DNA from: Halothiobacillus sp.
Lineage (GTDB): Bacteria; Pseudomonadota; Gammaproteobacteria; JAAZVP01
Direction: 5' to 3'
Assembly (NCBI GenBank): GCA_018623495.1
Contig: JAAZVP010000002.1
Coordinates: 24,600-88,599 of the forward strand
DNA length: 64,000 nt
The position numbers and the translations under genes were made by a program. Under the pieces are notes generated by a model, which worked only from the letters and a program-made list of their open reading frames with translations, was not told the origin of the DNA and searched no databases. This document shows, one piece after another, positions 51,668 to 61,390 of this stretch (its first letter is position 1; every line of letters begins with the position of its first letter).

Positions 51668-53991
51668 GCCACCCCACGGTCGCCGTCGCCGGCAACCCGA
51701 ACTGCGGCAAGTCCACCGTCTTCAACGCCCTGACGGGCTCCCGCCAGACCACCGGCAACTGGCCCGGCGTCACCGTCGAGGGAACCTGGGGCGAGTTCGA
51801 GCACGCCGGGACCACGGTCAAGCTGGTCGATCTCCCCGGCCTCTATTCCGCCGAGATCGACGAAACCTCCACCGATGTCGCCGTCGCCCGTGACTACCTG
51901 CTCTCGGGCGAGGCGGACGTGGTCCTCGACATCCTCGACGCCGCCAACCTCGAACGCCACCTCTACCTCACCACCCAGCTCCTCGAGCTCGACATCCCCG
52001 TGGTGGTGGCCCTGAACATGATGGACGTCGCCGAGAAGGAGGGCGAGGTCGTCGACATCGAGCGCCTGTCGGCCATGCTCGGCTGCCCGGTGGTCCCGGT
52101 GGTGGGTCACAAGGGCGAGGGTATCGAGGCGCTCAAGCAGGCGCTGGTGGAGCGCGCTGGTGCGAGCGCGACCGACCAGGCGCGCGTGCTCTACCCCGAA
52201 TCCGTCGAGGAGGCCCTCGATGCCCTGGGCGAGGCCCTCTCGGAACACGGCGTGGAACGCCCGGCCGGCGAGCGCTGGATCCCCTACGCCGTGCTGGCCG
52301 GCGACCAGCCACAAAAGCTGTTCGTCCCGCCCGAGATCCGCAGGCAGGCCGAGGAACACCGCGAGGGGCTGGAAACGGCCTTCGCCGAGGAAATCGACAT
52401 CATCCTCGCCGACGCCCACTACACCTTCGCCCACCAGGTGGCCCAGCGCTGCGTGAGCACCCGCGGGCGACTGTCGAAGACCCGCTCCGACCGCATCGAC
52501 CGCGTCATCCTGCACCCCTGGCTGGCCACGCCCATTTTCCTCGGCGTGATGTATCTGATGTTCTCCTTCACCATCAGCCTCTCGGCGGTGTTCATCGACT
52601 TCTTCGACCTGGTGACCGGGGCGCTGCTGGTGGACGGCGTGGGCGCGGCCCTGGCGGCCGTGGGCGTGCCGGACTGGCTGCGGGTACTGGTCGCCGACGG
52701 CCTCGGCGGCGGCATCCAGGTGGTGGCCACCTTCGTGCCCGTGATCGGTTTTCTCTACCTGTTCCTCTCCTTTCTCGAGGACTCGGGCTACATGGCGCGC
52801 GTGGCCTACATCATGGACCGCTTCATGCGTCGCCTGGGGCTCTCGGGCAAGGCCTTCGTACCGCTGGTGGTGGGTTTCGGCTGCAACGTGCCCGCGATCA
52901 TGGCCACCCGCACGCTGGACAACCCCCGCGAACGCATCATGACGGTGATGATGGCGCCGTTCATGTCCTGCGGGGCACGATTGTCGGTCTACGCCCTGTT
53001 CGTGGCCGCCTTCTTCACCGACCACGGCGGCCTGATCGTGCTGCTGCTCTACCTCATCGGCATCGCCGTGGCCATCGCCACCGCCTTCATGCTGCGCCAC
53101 ACCCTCCTGCCGGGCGAGGCCGAGCCGCTGCTGATGGAGCTGCCGGCCTACCGGCGACCCACGGTGCGCGGCATCCTCACCCGCAGCGGGTTCCGGCTGA
53201 AGGCCTTCGTCAAGGATGCCGGCAAGCTGATCGTGCTGATGGTGCTGGTGATCAACGTGCTCACCTCCTGGGGCACCGACGGCTCCTTCGACCACCAGAA
53301 CAGCAACGAATCCATGCTCGCGGCGGTGGGCCAGACCGTGACCCCGGTCTTCGCACCCATGGGCATCGAGGAGGAGAACTGGCCGGCCACGGTGGGGATC
53401 ATCACCGGCCTGCTGGCCAAGGAAGTGGTCGTGGGCACCCTGGATGCGGTCTACGGGCGGCTGGACGCCGAGACCGAAGCGCCGGGCGACCCCACCGACG
53501 TCGACGTGCTCGGCGGCGTGGCCGAGGCCTTCGCCACCATCCCCGCCAATCTCGCCGCGCTCGGCGATGCCCTGCTCGACCCCCTGGGCCTGGGCCTGGT
53601 GGACGAGGCCGGCCAAGGGGGCGCCGCGGCCGCCGCCGCCCAGGAAGTGGACAGCCAGCTGTTCGGCACCCTGGCGAACCAGTTCGGCGGGGCGATCCCG
53701 GCCTTCGCCTACCTGCTGTTCGTGCTGCTCTACTTCCCCTGCGTGGCCGCCACCGGCGCCATCTACCGCGAGACCAGCGCCGGCTGGGCGACCTTCGCCG
53801 TCGGCTGGAGCACCGGGCTCGCCTTCATCGCCGCCACCCTCTTCTACCAGGCGGCCACCCTGCCCGCCCACCCGGCCAGCTCGCTGGCCTGGATCGTCGG
53901 GCTGGTGGGGATACTGGCGGGATTCGTCCTCGTCCTGCGCCGGCTGGGCCGACGCCTGGGCACGCAACAGGACGCCCTCCATGCTGGCTGA
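51664..53991 (+). CDS. feoB: Ferrous iron transport protein B
   Basis: [65 protein letters not shown]. Confidence 0.97.
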   Translation: [775 protein letters not shown]

Positions 53992-54250
53992 GATCCGCGA
54001 CTACCTCGAGACCCACCGCGAGGTGACCCTGGGCGATCTCGCCAACCGTTTCGACATGCCCGAGTCGGCGGTGCGCGGCGCCCTGCGCCCCTGGATCCGC
54101 AAGGGCCGGGTGGTGCCGGTCTCCGGTCGCTGCGGCTCGGGCTGCGGCAGCGGCGGCTGCAGTAGCTGCGCCACCGGCCCGGAAACCGAGATCTACCGCT
54201 GGGCCGACGACCTCCCCTTCCGCATCGTCTCCCTGGACCGCCACCACTGA
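53981..54250 (+). CDS. feoC: FeoC-like transcriptional regulator
   Basis: MLAEIRDYLETHREVTLGDLANRFDMPESAVRGALRPWIRKGRV with CGSGCGSGGCSSC cluster. Confidence 0.88.
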   Translation: MLAEIRDYLETHREVTLGDLANRFDMPESAVRGALRPWIRKGRVVPVSGRCGSGCGSGGCSSCATGPETEIYRWADDLPFRIVSLDRHH

Positions 54251-54310
54251 ACCGGCGCGGGCGCGACGCCCGATCCGTTGCGCCCCGGAGGAAACCGCCC
54301 CGGTCCCGGG

Positions 54311-55504
54311 CTAGCGCCGGACCTCGCCCGCGGGCGCTTCCAGCTCCAGTTCGGGGAGGGCCATGCCCTGCGGATGATGCAACTCGATGTCCCCCTCGCC
54401 CGTGGCCACCGTGACGCGCTCGAAGGCACCCGGCTCCAGGCGCAGGGTCAGGTGGGTTTCGCGCTCGGTGAACACCCCGGCGTGCTCGACACGGTAGCGC
54501 CAGACCCGCCCCTCGCGGGCGAGACCGCGCTCCACGCCGCTGCCCGGCCAGCCAAAGCCGCGCAGGTCGCCGGACAGCTGCAGGCCGGAACCCCCCTCGG
54601 TAAACACCAGCTCCACGTCCCCGGCATCCACCTCCAGGGAGAGCCGGTCGACGGCCGCCGGCGCCGGGCGCGCGATCTCCCAGCGATCGTCCACCGGCAT
54701 CGCCAGCAGCGCTCCGCCCAGCACCACGGCACCCACACCGGCATAGGCGGCACCTGCCAGCCAGGGCCGCTGGTGGCGGGGCCGACTCGGCGCGGCCCGG
54801 CGCTCGCGTCGCGGGACGTTCAGGACGTGGTAGTAGAGCACCCAGGCCACGCCGATGCTCATCAACGCCGACCAGAGCACGTCCGAGAGGAAATGGTCGC
54901 CGGCCACCATCCGGCCGACACCCAGCACCCCCCCCAGCAGCAGGGTCCCGCCGAGCACCGCGCGGCCCAGCCGCGGGCGCCGGTGGCGCAGCAGCAGCCA
55001 GAAGGCCGCCAGGGCAAAGCCCACCGAGCTGTGGCCGCAGGGAAAGGACTTGCCGTCGCTGGCGGCGTTGTAGCGCAACGGGGGCTGATAGGCCTCCTCT
55101 CCGCCGAGGGACTCCACCTGGTGGGGCCGGGGATGGCCCCAGTGCTCCTTGAACACGCCGTTGACCAGCAGGCCCGGCCCCAGCAACACCGTGGCGAAGA
55201 CGAAAAACCCGTGCAGGCGCCAGCGCCGCCAGCGCGGACGCAGGCCACCCAGCGCCACCGCCGCCAGCGAGCCCACCAGCAGCAGACCGGTGAGCAAGGG
55301 TGCGCCGTGGTAGAGCATCTGCCAGAACCCGTGGTCCTCCAGGGGCCACTCGTTCTCGGCACCGGGCTGGCGAAACCACGCCATCACCGCGAGATCCAGG
55401 TCGGTGAGCCAGAAGGGCAGCGTGAAGAGGAGCGCGAGGCCGAGAAAGACCCAGGGGGCGAGACGCTCGCCGGCACCGGGCCGGACGGAAAAGGGGACGT
55501 TCAT
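54311..55504 (-). CDS. PAP2-family phosphatase with C-terminal beta-rich extension
   Basis: KEHWGHPRP...GKSFPCGHSSVGFALAAF...GVGRMVAGDHFLSDVLWSA PAP2 motifs, then a ~140-aa extension. Confidence 0.85.
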   Translation of the reverse strand: MNVPFSVRPGAGERLAPWVFLGLALLFTLPFWLTDLDLAVMAWFRQPGAENEWPLEDHGFWQMLYHGAPLLTGLLLVGSLAAVALGGLRPRWRRWRLHGFFVFATVLLGPGLLVNGVFKEHWGHPRPHQVESLGGEEAYQPPLRYNAASDGKSFPCGHSSVGFALAAFWLLLRHRRPRLGRAVLGGTLLLGGVLGVGRMVAGDHFLSDVLWSALMSIGVAWVLYYHVLNVPRRERRAAPSRPRHQRPWLAGAAYAGVGAVVLGGALLAMPVDDRWEIARPAPAAVDRLSLEVDAGDVELVFTEGGSGLQLSGDLRGFGWPGSGVERGLAREGRVWRYRVEHAGVFTERETHLTLRLEPGAFERVTVATGEGDIELHHPQGMALPELELEAPAGEVRR

Positions 55505-55564
55505 TGGCGAACCACCAGCGTGAACCGGGCGGCAGTGTAGCGCGTTTGCCCCGGCCTTTCCTTT

Positions 55565-56992
55565 TCAGGAAGAGGAATGGCCGCTTGCCGGGTGGACAAT
55601 CACATCCTCGCCGGTACGCGCGCGCTGGGCGTCGAGCTGCTGCTCCTCGACCGCCTCGTCGATGTGCCCCCGCGAGCCACCCACCCAGCGGTCCATGACC
55701 ACCGCGGCCACCAGGTCGCCGGTGACGTTGCACATGGTCCGGCTCATGTCGAGGATGCGATCCACCCCGAGGATCAGGGCAATGCCGGCCGCGGGGATGC
55801 CCACGCTCTCCAGCGTCATGGCCAGTATCGCGATCCCCACCCCCGGCGTGCCCGGCGAACCGATCGAGGCGCCGAGCACCATGACCATCACCAGCAGCAC
55901 GTCCTGCCAGGCCAGGTCGACGCCGAAGCTCGCCGCGAGGAAGAACACGGCGATCACCTGGTAGAGCGCCGTGCCGTCCATGTTGATGGTGGTGCCCATG
56001 GGGATGGTGAACTGGGCGATGCTCGAGCGCACCCCCAGGCTGCCGGCGGTCTTCACCGTGAGCGGCATCACCGCCGCCGAGCTGGAGGTGGAAAACGCCA
56101 GCAACAGGTTCTCGCGGGCCGCGCGCAGAAAGCGCCGGGGTTCCATCCCCCCGGCGAGTCGCAGGATCGCCATGTACACGGCCAGCAGGAGCGCCAGGCC
56201 CAGCACCACGGTGAAGACGTAGTGCCCCATGCTCGCCAGCACGTCCATGCCGAGGGTCATCGCCAGCTTGGCCATCAGGCCGAAGACGGCCAGTGGTGCC
56301 AGCCACATCGCCCAGCGGACGATGGTCATGGACACCGCCTGGATCGAGCCCATCAGGCTCAGCAGCGGCTTGGCCTGCTCCGCGGGCAGCATGAGAATGG
56401 CGATGCCGGTGATGATGGCCCAGAGCACCACGTGCAGCATCTGGCCCTCGGCCATGGAGCCCAGTGGGTTGGTGGGCAAAAGCCCAGCGATCCGCCCCGG
56501 CAGCTCCGCGGCGGTAGGGGCCGCGGCGGGCTGGATCGCCAGGTCGTCGACGGAAATCTCCAGCGACCGGAGCGCGTCAGTGCCCAGCTCCACCGAGGGC
56601 TGGACCAGGGAGAACACGGCGATGCCGATGCTGACCGCCATCAGGGTGGTGAAGACGTAGTAGGCCGAGACACGGGTGCCCAGCCGGGCCAGCTGCTCGC
56701 GGCTCTCGCTGGCGGCCAGGCCGCGGATGATCGAGGCGATCACCAGCGGCATGACGATCATCTGCACCAGGGCGAGAAAGACCTGCCCCGGCAGGGCCAA
56801 CCAGGCGCCGATCACGGTGGCGGTATCCGTCGCCACCCAGCCGACACTGGGCCCCAGCAGGACCCCGGTGGCCAGGCCGGCCACCAGGGCCAGCAGCACC
56901 TTGACCCACAGCCGCCCCGCCACGAGGTGCTGGAGGCTGTGATGCAGGTGGCGCAGCGAGCGGGGATGCAGAGACTGGACGTTGCTGGCCAT
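55565..56992 (-). CDS. Dicarboxylate/amino acid:cation symporter (DAACS family)
   Basis: SSSAAVMPLTVKTAGSLGVRSSIAQFTIPMGTTINMDGTALYQ; DRILDMSRTMCNVTGDLVAAVVMD. Confidence 0.94.
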   Translation of the reverse strand: MASNVQSLHPRSLRHLHHSLQHLVAGRLWVKVLLALVAGLATGVLLGPSVGWVATDTATVIGAWLALPGQVFLALVQMIVMPLVIASIIRGLAASESREQLARLGTRVSAYYVFTTLMAVSIGIAVFSLVQPSVELGTDALRSLEISVDDLAIQPAAAPTAAELPGRIAGLLPTNPLGSMAEGQMLHVVLWAIITGIAILMLPAEQAKPLLSLMGSIQAVSMTIVRWAMWLAPLAVFGLMAKLAMTLGMDVLASMGHYVFTVVLGLALLLAVYMAILRLAGGMEPRRFLRAARENLLLAFSTSSSAAVMPLTVKTAGSLGVRSSIAQFTIPMGTTINMDGTALYQVIAVFFLAASFGVDLAWQDVLLVMVMVLGASIGSPGTPGVGIAILAMTLESVGIPAAGIALILGVDRILDMSRTMCNVTGDLVAAVVMDRWVGGSRGHIDEAVEEQQLDAQRARTGEDVIVHPASGHSSS

Positions 56993-57004
56993 GTCCGACC
57001 TCGA

Positions 57005-57592
57005 TCAACGATGCCCGACCCAGAACACCACCAGCGCGGTGACCAGCGCGATCACCAGCGTGCGCAAGGCCATCCACAGCCAGAAGGTGCCGGCGATGCG
57101 CCCGAGAAAGGCCCCGAGCAGAAAGATCACCGCGAAGGCCGCCAGGATGGCCGCCTCCAGGGGCCGTAACGGCAGCGGCAACCCCGCCGCCGCGGCCCAT
57201 AGCGGCAGCAGGATGCACAAGGAGACCAGAAGCGGCGCCGCCCCGCTCACCAGCGCCACCATCACCGGCAGGTAACGCGATGCCCGGGCATGGGCCGAGG
57301 CCTCCAGCGAGGCCACCATCGCGGCCTCGAGGTCCTGCAGTTCGCGGCGGCGCTCGGCGGCCTCGCTGACATCGGTGCTGCTCACCCCGGAAACCCCCAG
57401 GGCAACCCCGGCCCCGATGCAGGCGTTGATCACGGTGCCCAGGCGCACGTCACCGCTGACGAAGAACCCCATGCAAGGCCCCAGTTGCGCCAGGGCGCCA
57501 TCGAAGCCGTTGGTGACGAAATAGCGCCGCCCGATGTGCTGCGCCTGCGAGAGGGCGGCCAGGAACTGCATTCGCCGCCAGAGCGCCCTCAT
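57005..57592 (-). CDS. VIT1/CCC1-family membrane protein
   Basis: FVTNGFDGALAQLG...GAGVALGVSGVSSTDVSEAAERRRELQDLEAAM, several TM segments. Confidence 0.75.
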   Translation of the reverse strand: MRALWRRMQFLAALSQAQHIGRRYFVTNGFDGALAQLGPCMGFFVSGDVRLGTVINACIGAGVALGVSGVSSTDVSEAAERRRELQDLEAAMVASLEASAHARASRYLPVMVALVSGAAPLLVSLCILLPLWAAAAGLPLPLRPLEAAILAAFAVIFLLGAFLGRIAGTFWLWMALRTLVIALVTALVVFWVGHR

Positions 57593-57852
57593 GTGCCGCC
57601 GCCGACCACCTCGACCTCGTCGATGCTCTGCAGCGCGCCGCCGATGTCGCGGATGGCCGCCTCGATGGCGTCGAAATCGATGTCTTCGCCGTGCACGACC
57701 ACCACGATCGATTCCGTGCGGGCATCCACCCCCTCCACCGTGACACTCACACGGTAGCCCGGGCCCTGCTCCGCCAACACCCGGGCGAACTCCAGGGCGT
57801 TGGGCTTGTGCGGCTTGAGAATGTCCAGCACCACTCGCCTGACCGCTGCCAT
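57589..57852 (-). CDS. DUF211-family protein
   Basis: MAAVRRVVLDILKPHKPNALEFARVLAEQGPGYRVSVTVEGVDARTESIVVVVHGEDIDFDAIEAAIRDIGGALQSIDEVEVV; overlaps the next gene by 4 bp. Confidence 0.8.
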   Translation of the reverse strand: MAAVRRVVLDILKPHKPNALEFARVLAEQGPGYRVSVTVEGVDARTESIVVVVHGEDIDFDAIEAAIRDIGGALQSIDEVEVVGGGT

Positions 57853-57987
57853 GCACCCTCCTCCGTGGTTGGCGGGCCGCGCCACTGCGCTGCTTCTGAC
57901 TATACTCGATGACACAGGGAGGTTTCACAACCGGGCACCCCGGCAGAAAAAAGGAACCCCCAATCACCGACGAGGAGGAAGGCAGCC

Positions 57988-58821
57988 ATGCGACCCACAT
58001 CCAGCCTGTTGGGCGGACTGGCGATGTTGCTGGCCCTGGTGGCCACCCCGGCAAGTGGCCAGCTGCAGAGCCCGGTCTACGGCTCGGAATTCATGACCAC
58101 CGAGGAAATCGCCGAGTACCACCAGAAGCGCAGCCGGATCGAGGACCCCGACGCGCTCGAAGCATTCGACCAGGAGCACTACCGCAGGATCCGGAAACGC
58201 ATTCGCGAATCGGGCGCCTCGCTGGAATCCTGGACCGGCTACTCCGAGACGCGCGAGAAACCCGTCGACTGGGGCCGCTACACCACCGCCATCTGGAAAC
58301 ACATGACCCCGGCGGAACGCGAACACCACACTGCCTACCTGCGCAGCCTGCCCAGGGCCGAGGACCGGCTCGCCTACCTGACCAAGCTCTACGAGTTCAT
58401 CGAGGCCAAGGCCAAGGTCGAGGGCCGCAGGATCGAGCCCGCTGCGGCCGAACAGCCCAGGGTCTACGGCGAGATGCTGATGACCCCCGAGGAGAAGAGT
58501 GCCTATCTCGGCCTCATGAGCATCCTTCCCGAGGAAGAACGAGTCCAGCAGGAAGCCGCGCACTACCGGCTGATCCAGCGCCGCGCCCGGGAGATCGGCG
58601 GCGGCATCTCGGACTGGGCCGGCACCAGCCGGGCCGGGGAACACCCCTGGGGCGAGGACGAGCCCGGGCGGATGATGTACTACTGGAGCCTGATGTCCGA
58701 CGAGGAACAGGCCAGACACGTGGAGAAACTCCGGGAGATGCCCGACGCCCAGGCCCGGATCGACTACATCCAGAAGCAGTACGAACGCATCAAGCGGGAA
58801 CGCGAGGGCGGCAACCAATAG
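57988..58821 (+). CDS. Secreted helical-repeat protein of unknown function
   Basis: Signal peptide LLALVATPASG; duplicated MTxEExxxY...YRxIxxRxRExG...W segments. Confidence 0.75.
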   Translation: MRPTSSLLGGLAMLLALVATPASGQLQSPVYGSEFMTTEEIAEYHQKRSRIEDPDALEAFDQEHYRRIRKRIRESGASLESWTGYSETREKPVDWGRYTTAIWKHMTPAEREHHTAYLRSLPRAEDRLAYLTKLYEFIEAKAKVEGRRIEPAAAEQPRVYGEMLMTPEEKSAYLGLMSILPEEERVQQEAAHYRLIQRRAREIGGGISDWAGTSRAGEHPWGEDEPGRMMYYWSLMSDEEQARHVEKLREMPDAQARIDYIQKQYERIKREREGGNQ

Positions 58822-58857
58822 CCCCTTCGGGGCCGCATCTCCATGCGGCCCCTTCCT

Positions 58858-59541
58858 TCACAGCCCCCACCCCAGGCCCGTGGCCAATGCCATGGCCACC
58901 AGCATCACCGCACTGCCCCGCTCCATGAAGGGCCGCCAGCGCTGCAGCTGACGCCGGATCTCCACACTGACCCGCCCCAGGCCGAAACCGAGGATCACCC
59001 CCGGGATCACCACCGCGCCCAGACCGAACCCCAGCCCCAGCAGGCTGCCTCCAATGAGCGTCCCGCTGGCCGCGGCAGCAGCGATCACGGTCGCCAGGGG
59101 CAGGCAGGGCGTCACCGCCATGCCAGCGCCGAGCAGGAACACCCCCGGGGCCGACGGTCCGCGGGTCCCCGGCCCGATCCGCTCGGGCGGGCGAACCCCC
59201 GGCATCCGCCCGGTCACACACCCCGCGTGCCGGCGGCGCCACAGGCCGAGAGCCAGCCACAAGACCACCGCCGCGAGCGCCAGGCGGGCCAGCGGATGTT
59301 CCAGCCAACCCTCGACCCACGCCCCCAGCATTCCCGCGGCCGCCCCCAGGCCGACATAACCCGCCAACCGCCCCAGGGAGAAGACCCCGGCAATCCGCCA
59401 GGCCGAGCGGGAATCCCCCGCCCCGCCCAGCATCAGCGGGCCCACGTAGGGCAGACACGTCAGCGTGCAGGCCCCGGCCCCGAAGGACAGGCCCAGCACG
59501 GCGGCGGCCAGGAAGCCGATCGATCCGGGATCAACGCCCAC
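58858..59541 (-). CDS. TauE/SafE- or CcdA-like membrane protein
   Basis: LSFGAGACTLTCLPYVGPLMLGG; AGMAVTPCLPLATVIAAA paired-cysteine TM motifs. Confidence 0.75.
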   Translation of the reverse strand: MGVDPGSIGFLAAAVLGLSFGAGACTLTCLPYVGPLMLGGAGDSRSAWRIAGVFSLGRLAGYVGLGAAAGMLGAWVEGWLEHPLARLALAAVVLWLALGLWRRRHAGCVTGRMPGVRPPERIGPGTRGPSAPGVFLLGAGMAVTPCLPLATVIAAAAASGTLIGGSLLGLGFGLGAVVIPGVILGFGLGRVSVEIRRQLQRWRPFMERGSAVMLVAMALATGLGWGL

Positions 59542-60589
59542 GGGAGGACTCCTTGTCGTCGGCCGGACGGATCACCCCGCCCAGCGTCTGTGCCTCCCAG
59601 CGGCCCTGGGCGGCCTTGCGCTTCTTGAAGTACTGCGGGCTGGCCGAGAAGACCTTGAGACCCGCATAGCGGATCTGGAGCACGTCCTGGTCCGGGCAGA
59701 ACTCCACGCAGCGCCCACACAGGGTGCAGTCCGGGAAGGTGACATCGCGGTTTTCCATCTCGGTGTGGATCTCGCGGATGTCCATGGGACAGGCGCTGGC
59801 ACACAGCCCGCAGCGGTCGCACCGCGGCGAGGCATTCTTGACCAGTCGCACCAGCCCCAGCTTGCGGAACACGGCGTGCAGGGCGAGCATCGGGCAGATC
59901 CGGCAGAACGGCTGGCGCATCACCAGGCCCAGGGCAATCATCAGCCCGAAGAGGAAATCGGCGGTCACCGACAGCACGAAATACCCCGGGCCGGAGGTAT
60001 CCACGTAGAGCTGGGAAGCATCCCCCGTGGCCAGCGTGGTCATGATCCGGCTGGGACAGACCTTGCAGAAGGCGTCCCCGAAGGCATGCCCGGTCAGCCC
60101 CAGGCCGGTCATCAGCGGCAGCCCGAAGACCAGCCCTCCGAGCATCAGCCACTTCACGGGCCGCAGCCGATCCACCACCCGGTCATCCAGGGAGGTGATC
60201 CGGGCAAGGCCGAGCTTCTGGCCGATCATGTGGGTCACCTCCTGGAAGAACCCCAGCGGGCAGATCCAGCCGCAGAAGGCCTTGTTGAGCAACACGAACA
60301 GGACCAGGAACGTGCCCAGGGTGGTGAGAAACGGAATCAGGGCCTTGATCACCGATTCCCCGGCCACCAGGGCCGCCCCGACCCGGTGATCCACCTGGTG
60401 CTGGAAGGGGATCAGCACGCAGTAGTCGGCATTCTGCTGGTCATAGGCACAGGACAGGGCCGGCAGCGCCCCGCTGACCTTGTCCGCGGCATAGAAGCCC
60501 ACGATCAGCGACCCGTAGACGAGAAAGACGAAGGCGGCCAGCTGCACCAGCTTGCGCAACAGCGAGAGGTTTTTCAGCGATGCGAACAT
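59531..60589 (-). CDS. NapH/CcoG-like membrane polyferredoxin
   Basis: FCGWICPLGFFQEV, CKVCPSRI, CRICPM, CDRCGLCASACPMDI, CTLCGRCVEFCPDQ. Confidence 0.88.
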   Translation of the reverse strand: MFASLKNLSLLRKLVQLAAFVFLVYGSLIVGFYAADKVSGALPALSCAYDQQNADYCVLIPFQHQVDHRVGAALVAGESVIKALIPFLTTLGTFLVLFVLLNKAFCGWICPLGFFQEVTHMIGQKLGLARITSLDDRVVDRLRPVKWLMLGGLVFGLPLMTGLGLTGHAFGDAFCKVCPSRIMTTLATGDASQLYVDTSGPGYFVLSVTADFLFGLMIALGLVMRQPFCRICPMLALHAVFRKLGLVRLVKNASPRCDRCGLCASACPMDIREIHTEMENRDVTFPDCTLCGRCVEFCPDQDVLQIRYAGLKVFSASPQYFKKRKAAQGRWEAQTLGGVIRPADDKESSRGR

Positions 60590-60593
60590 GGGT

Positions 60594-61388
60594 CTATTTC
60601 CTCCCCCGGTGACGTTGGCGGCGGTCGGGTCGGGCCAGGCGGCGGACGCCGCCCCAGCCGGCGACCCCGGCCACCATCCCGACCAGGGCCACACCGAGGC
60701 CGGGGGCGGTGCGCTGCCAGTGGCCGGGATCGACGTGGTAGGCCGCACTCAGGGTGGTGACATGGCCTTCCGTCTCGGCGGTCAGCACCAGCTCTGCCGG
60801 GCGATTGGCCCGCCGGCCGGGACGCGTGGTCTCGAAGTCGTCGGGCAGGGTGAACACCGCCCGACCCCGGCGGTCGGTGACCGCCTCCATCGCCGTTCCA
60901 TGGCTGGTCGTCAGGATGATCGCCTGCCCGGCCAGCGGCCGGCCGTCGAATCGGACGAGAAAGGCGGCCTCCTCGCCCGCCCGGTAGCGCTGGTGCTCCC
61001 GGGGGAGCGGATCGGGGACGATCTCCAGCCTAGTCTTCTCCAGGCCGGTCAGCTCGGAGGGGCTGTGGCCGGTGGGGCGGCCGTGGCGAAAGACGTAACG
61101 GATGGCGGTCTCGGTCCGTCCCTCCCGCTGCTGGCTGGCCACCAGGGCGTGGTAGTTGTTCTGCCCGGTGCGGGGCGGGCGAAACAGCCCGTCTTCCGGG
61201 GTCAACTCCCGGCTGCCCAGGTCGGCGGTCAGCAGGCGGGTTTCGGCATCCGTCGCCCCTTTCAGGACGTAGCCGCCATGCCGCGGCGAATCCCCACCGG
61301 CCGGCTGCCAGACCAGTTCGGCGCGGGCGCCGCCGGCCAGCACCAGGCCCAGGAGCACCGGCATCCATCGCATTGTTTTCCCTGCCAT
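60594..61388 (-). CDS. Secreted, C-terminally anchored DUF4198-like protein
   Basis: Signal peptide, AEEAAFLVRFDGRPLAGQAIILTTSHGTAMEAVTDRRGRAVFTLPD-type beta domain, C-terminal TM. Confidence 0.6.
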   Translation of the reverse strand: MAGKTMRWMPVLLGLVLAGGARAELVWQPAGGDSPRHGGYVLKGATDAETRLLTADLGSRELTPEDGLFRPPRTGQNNYHALVASQQREGRTETAIRYVFRHGRPTGHSPSELTGLEKTRLEIVPDPLPREHQRYRAGEEAAFLVRFDGRPLAGQAIILTTSHGTAMEAVTDRRGRAVFTLPDDFETTRPGRRANRPAELVLTAETEGHVTTLSAAYHVDPGHWQRTAPGLGVALVGMVAGVAGWGGVRRLARPDRRQRHRGRK

Positions 61389-61390
61389 GA

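Noticed and set aside
51301-53982. 893-aa minus-strand ORF
   Set aside because: Antisense of feoA/feoB; no RBS or domain signal.
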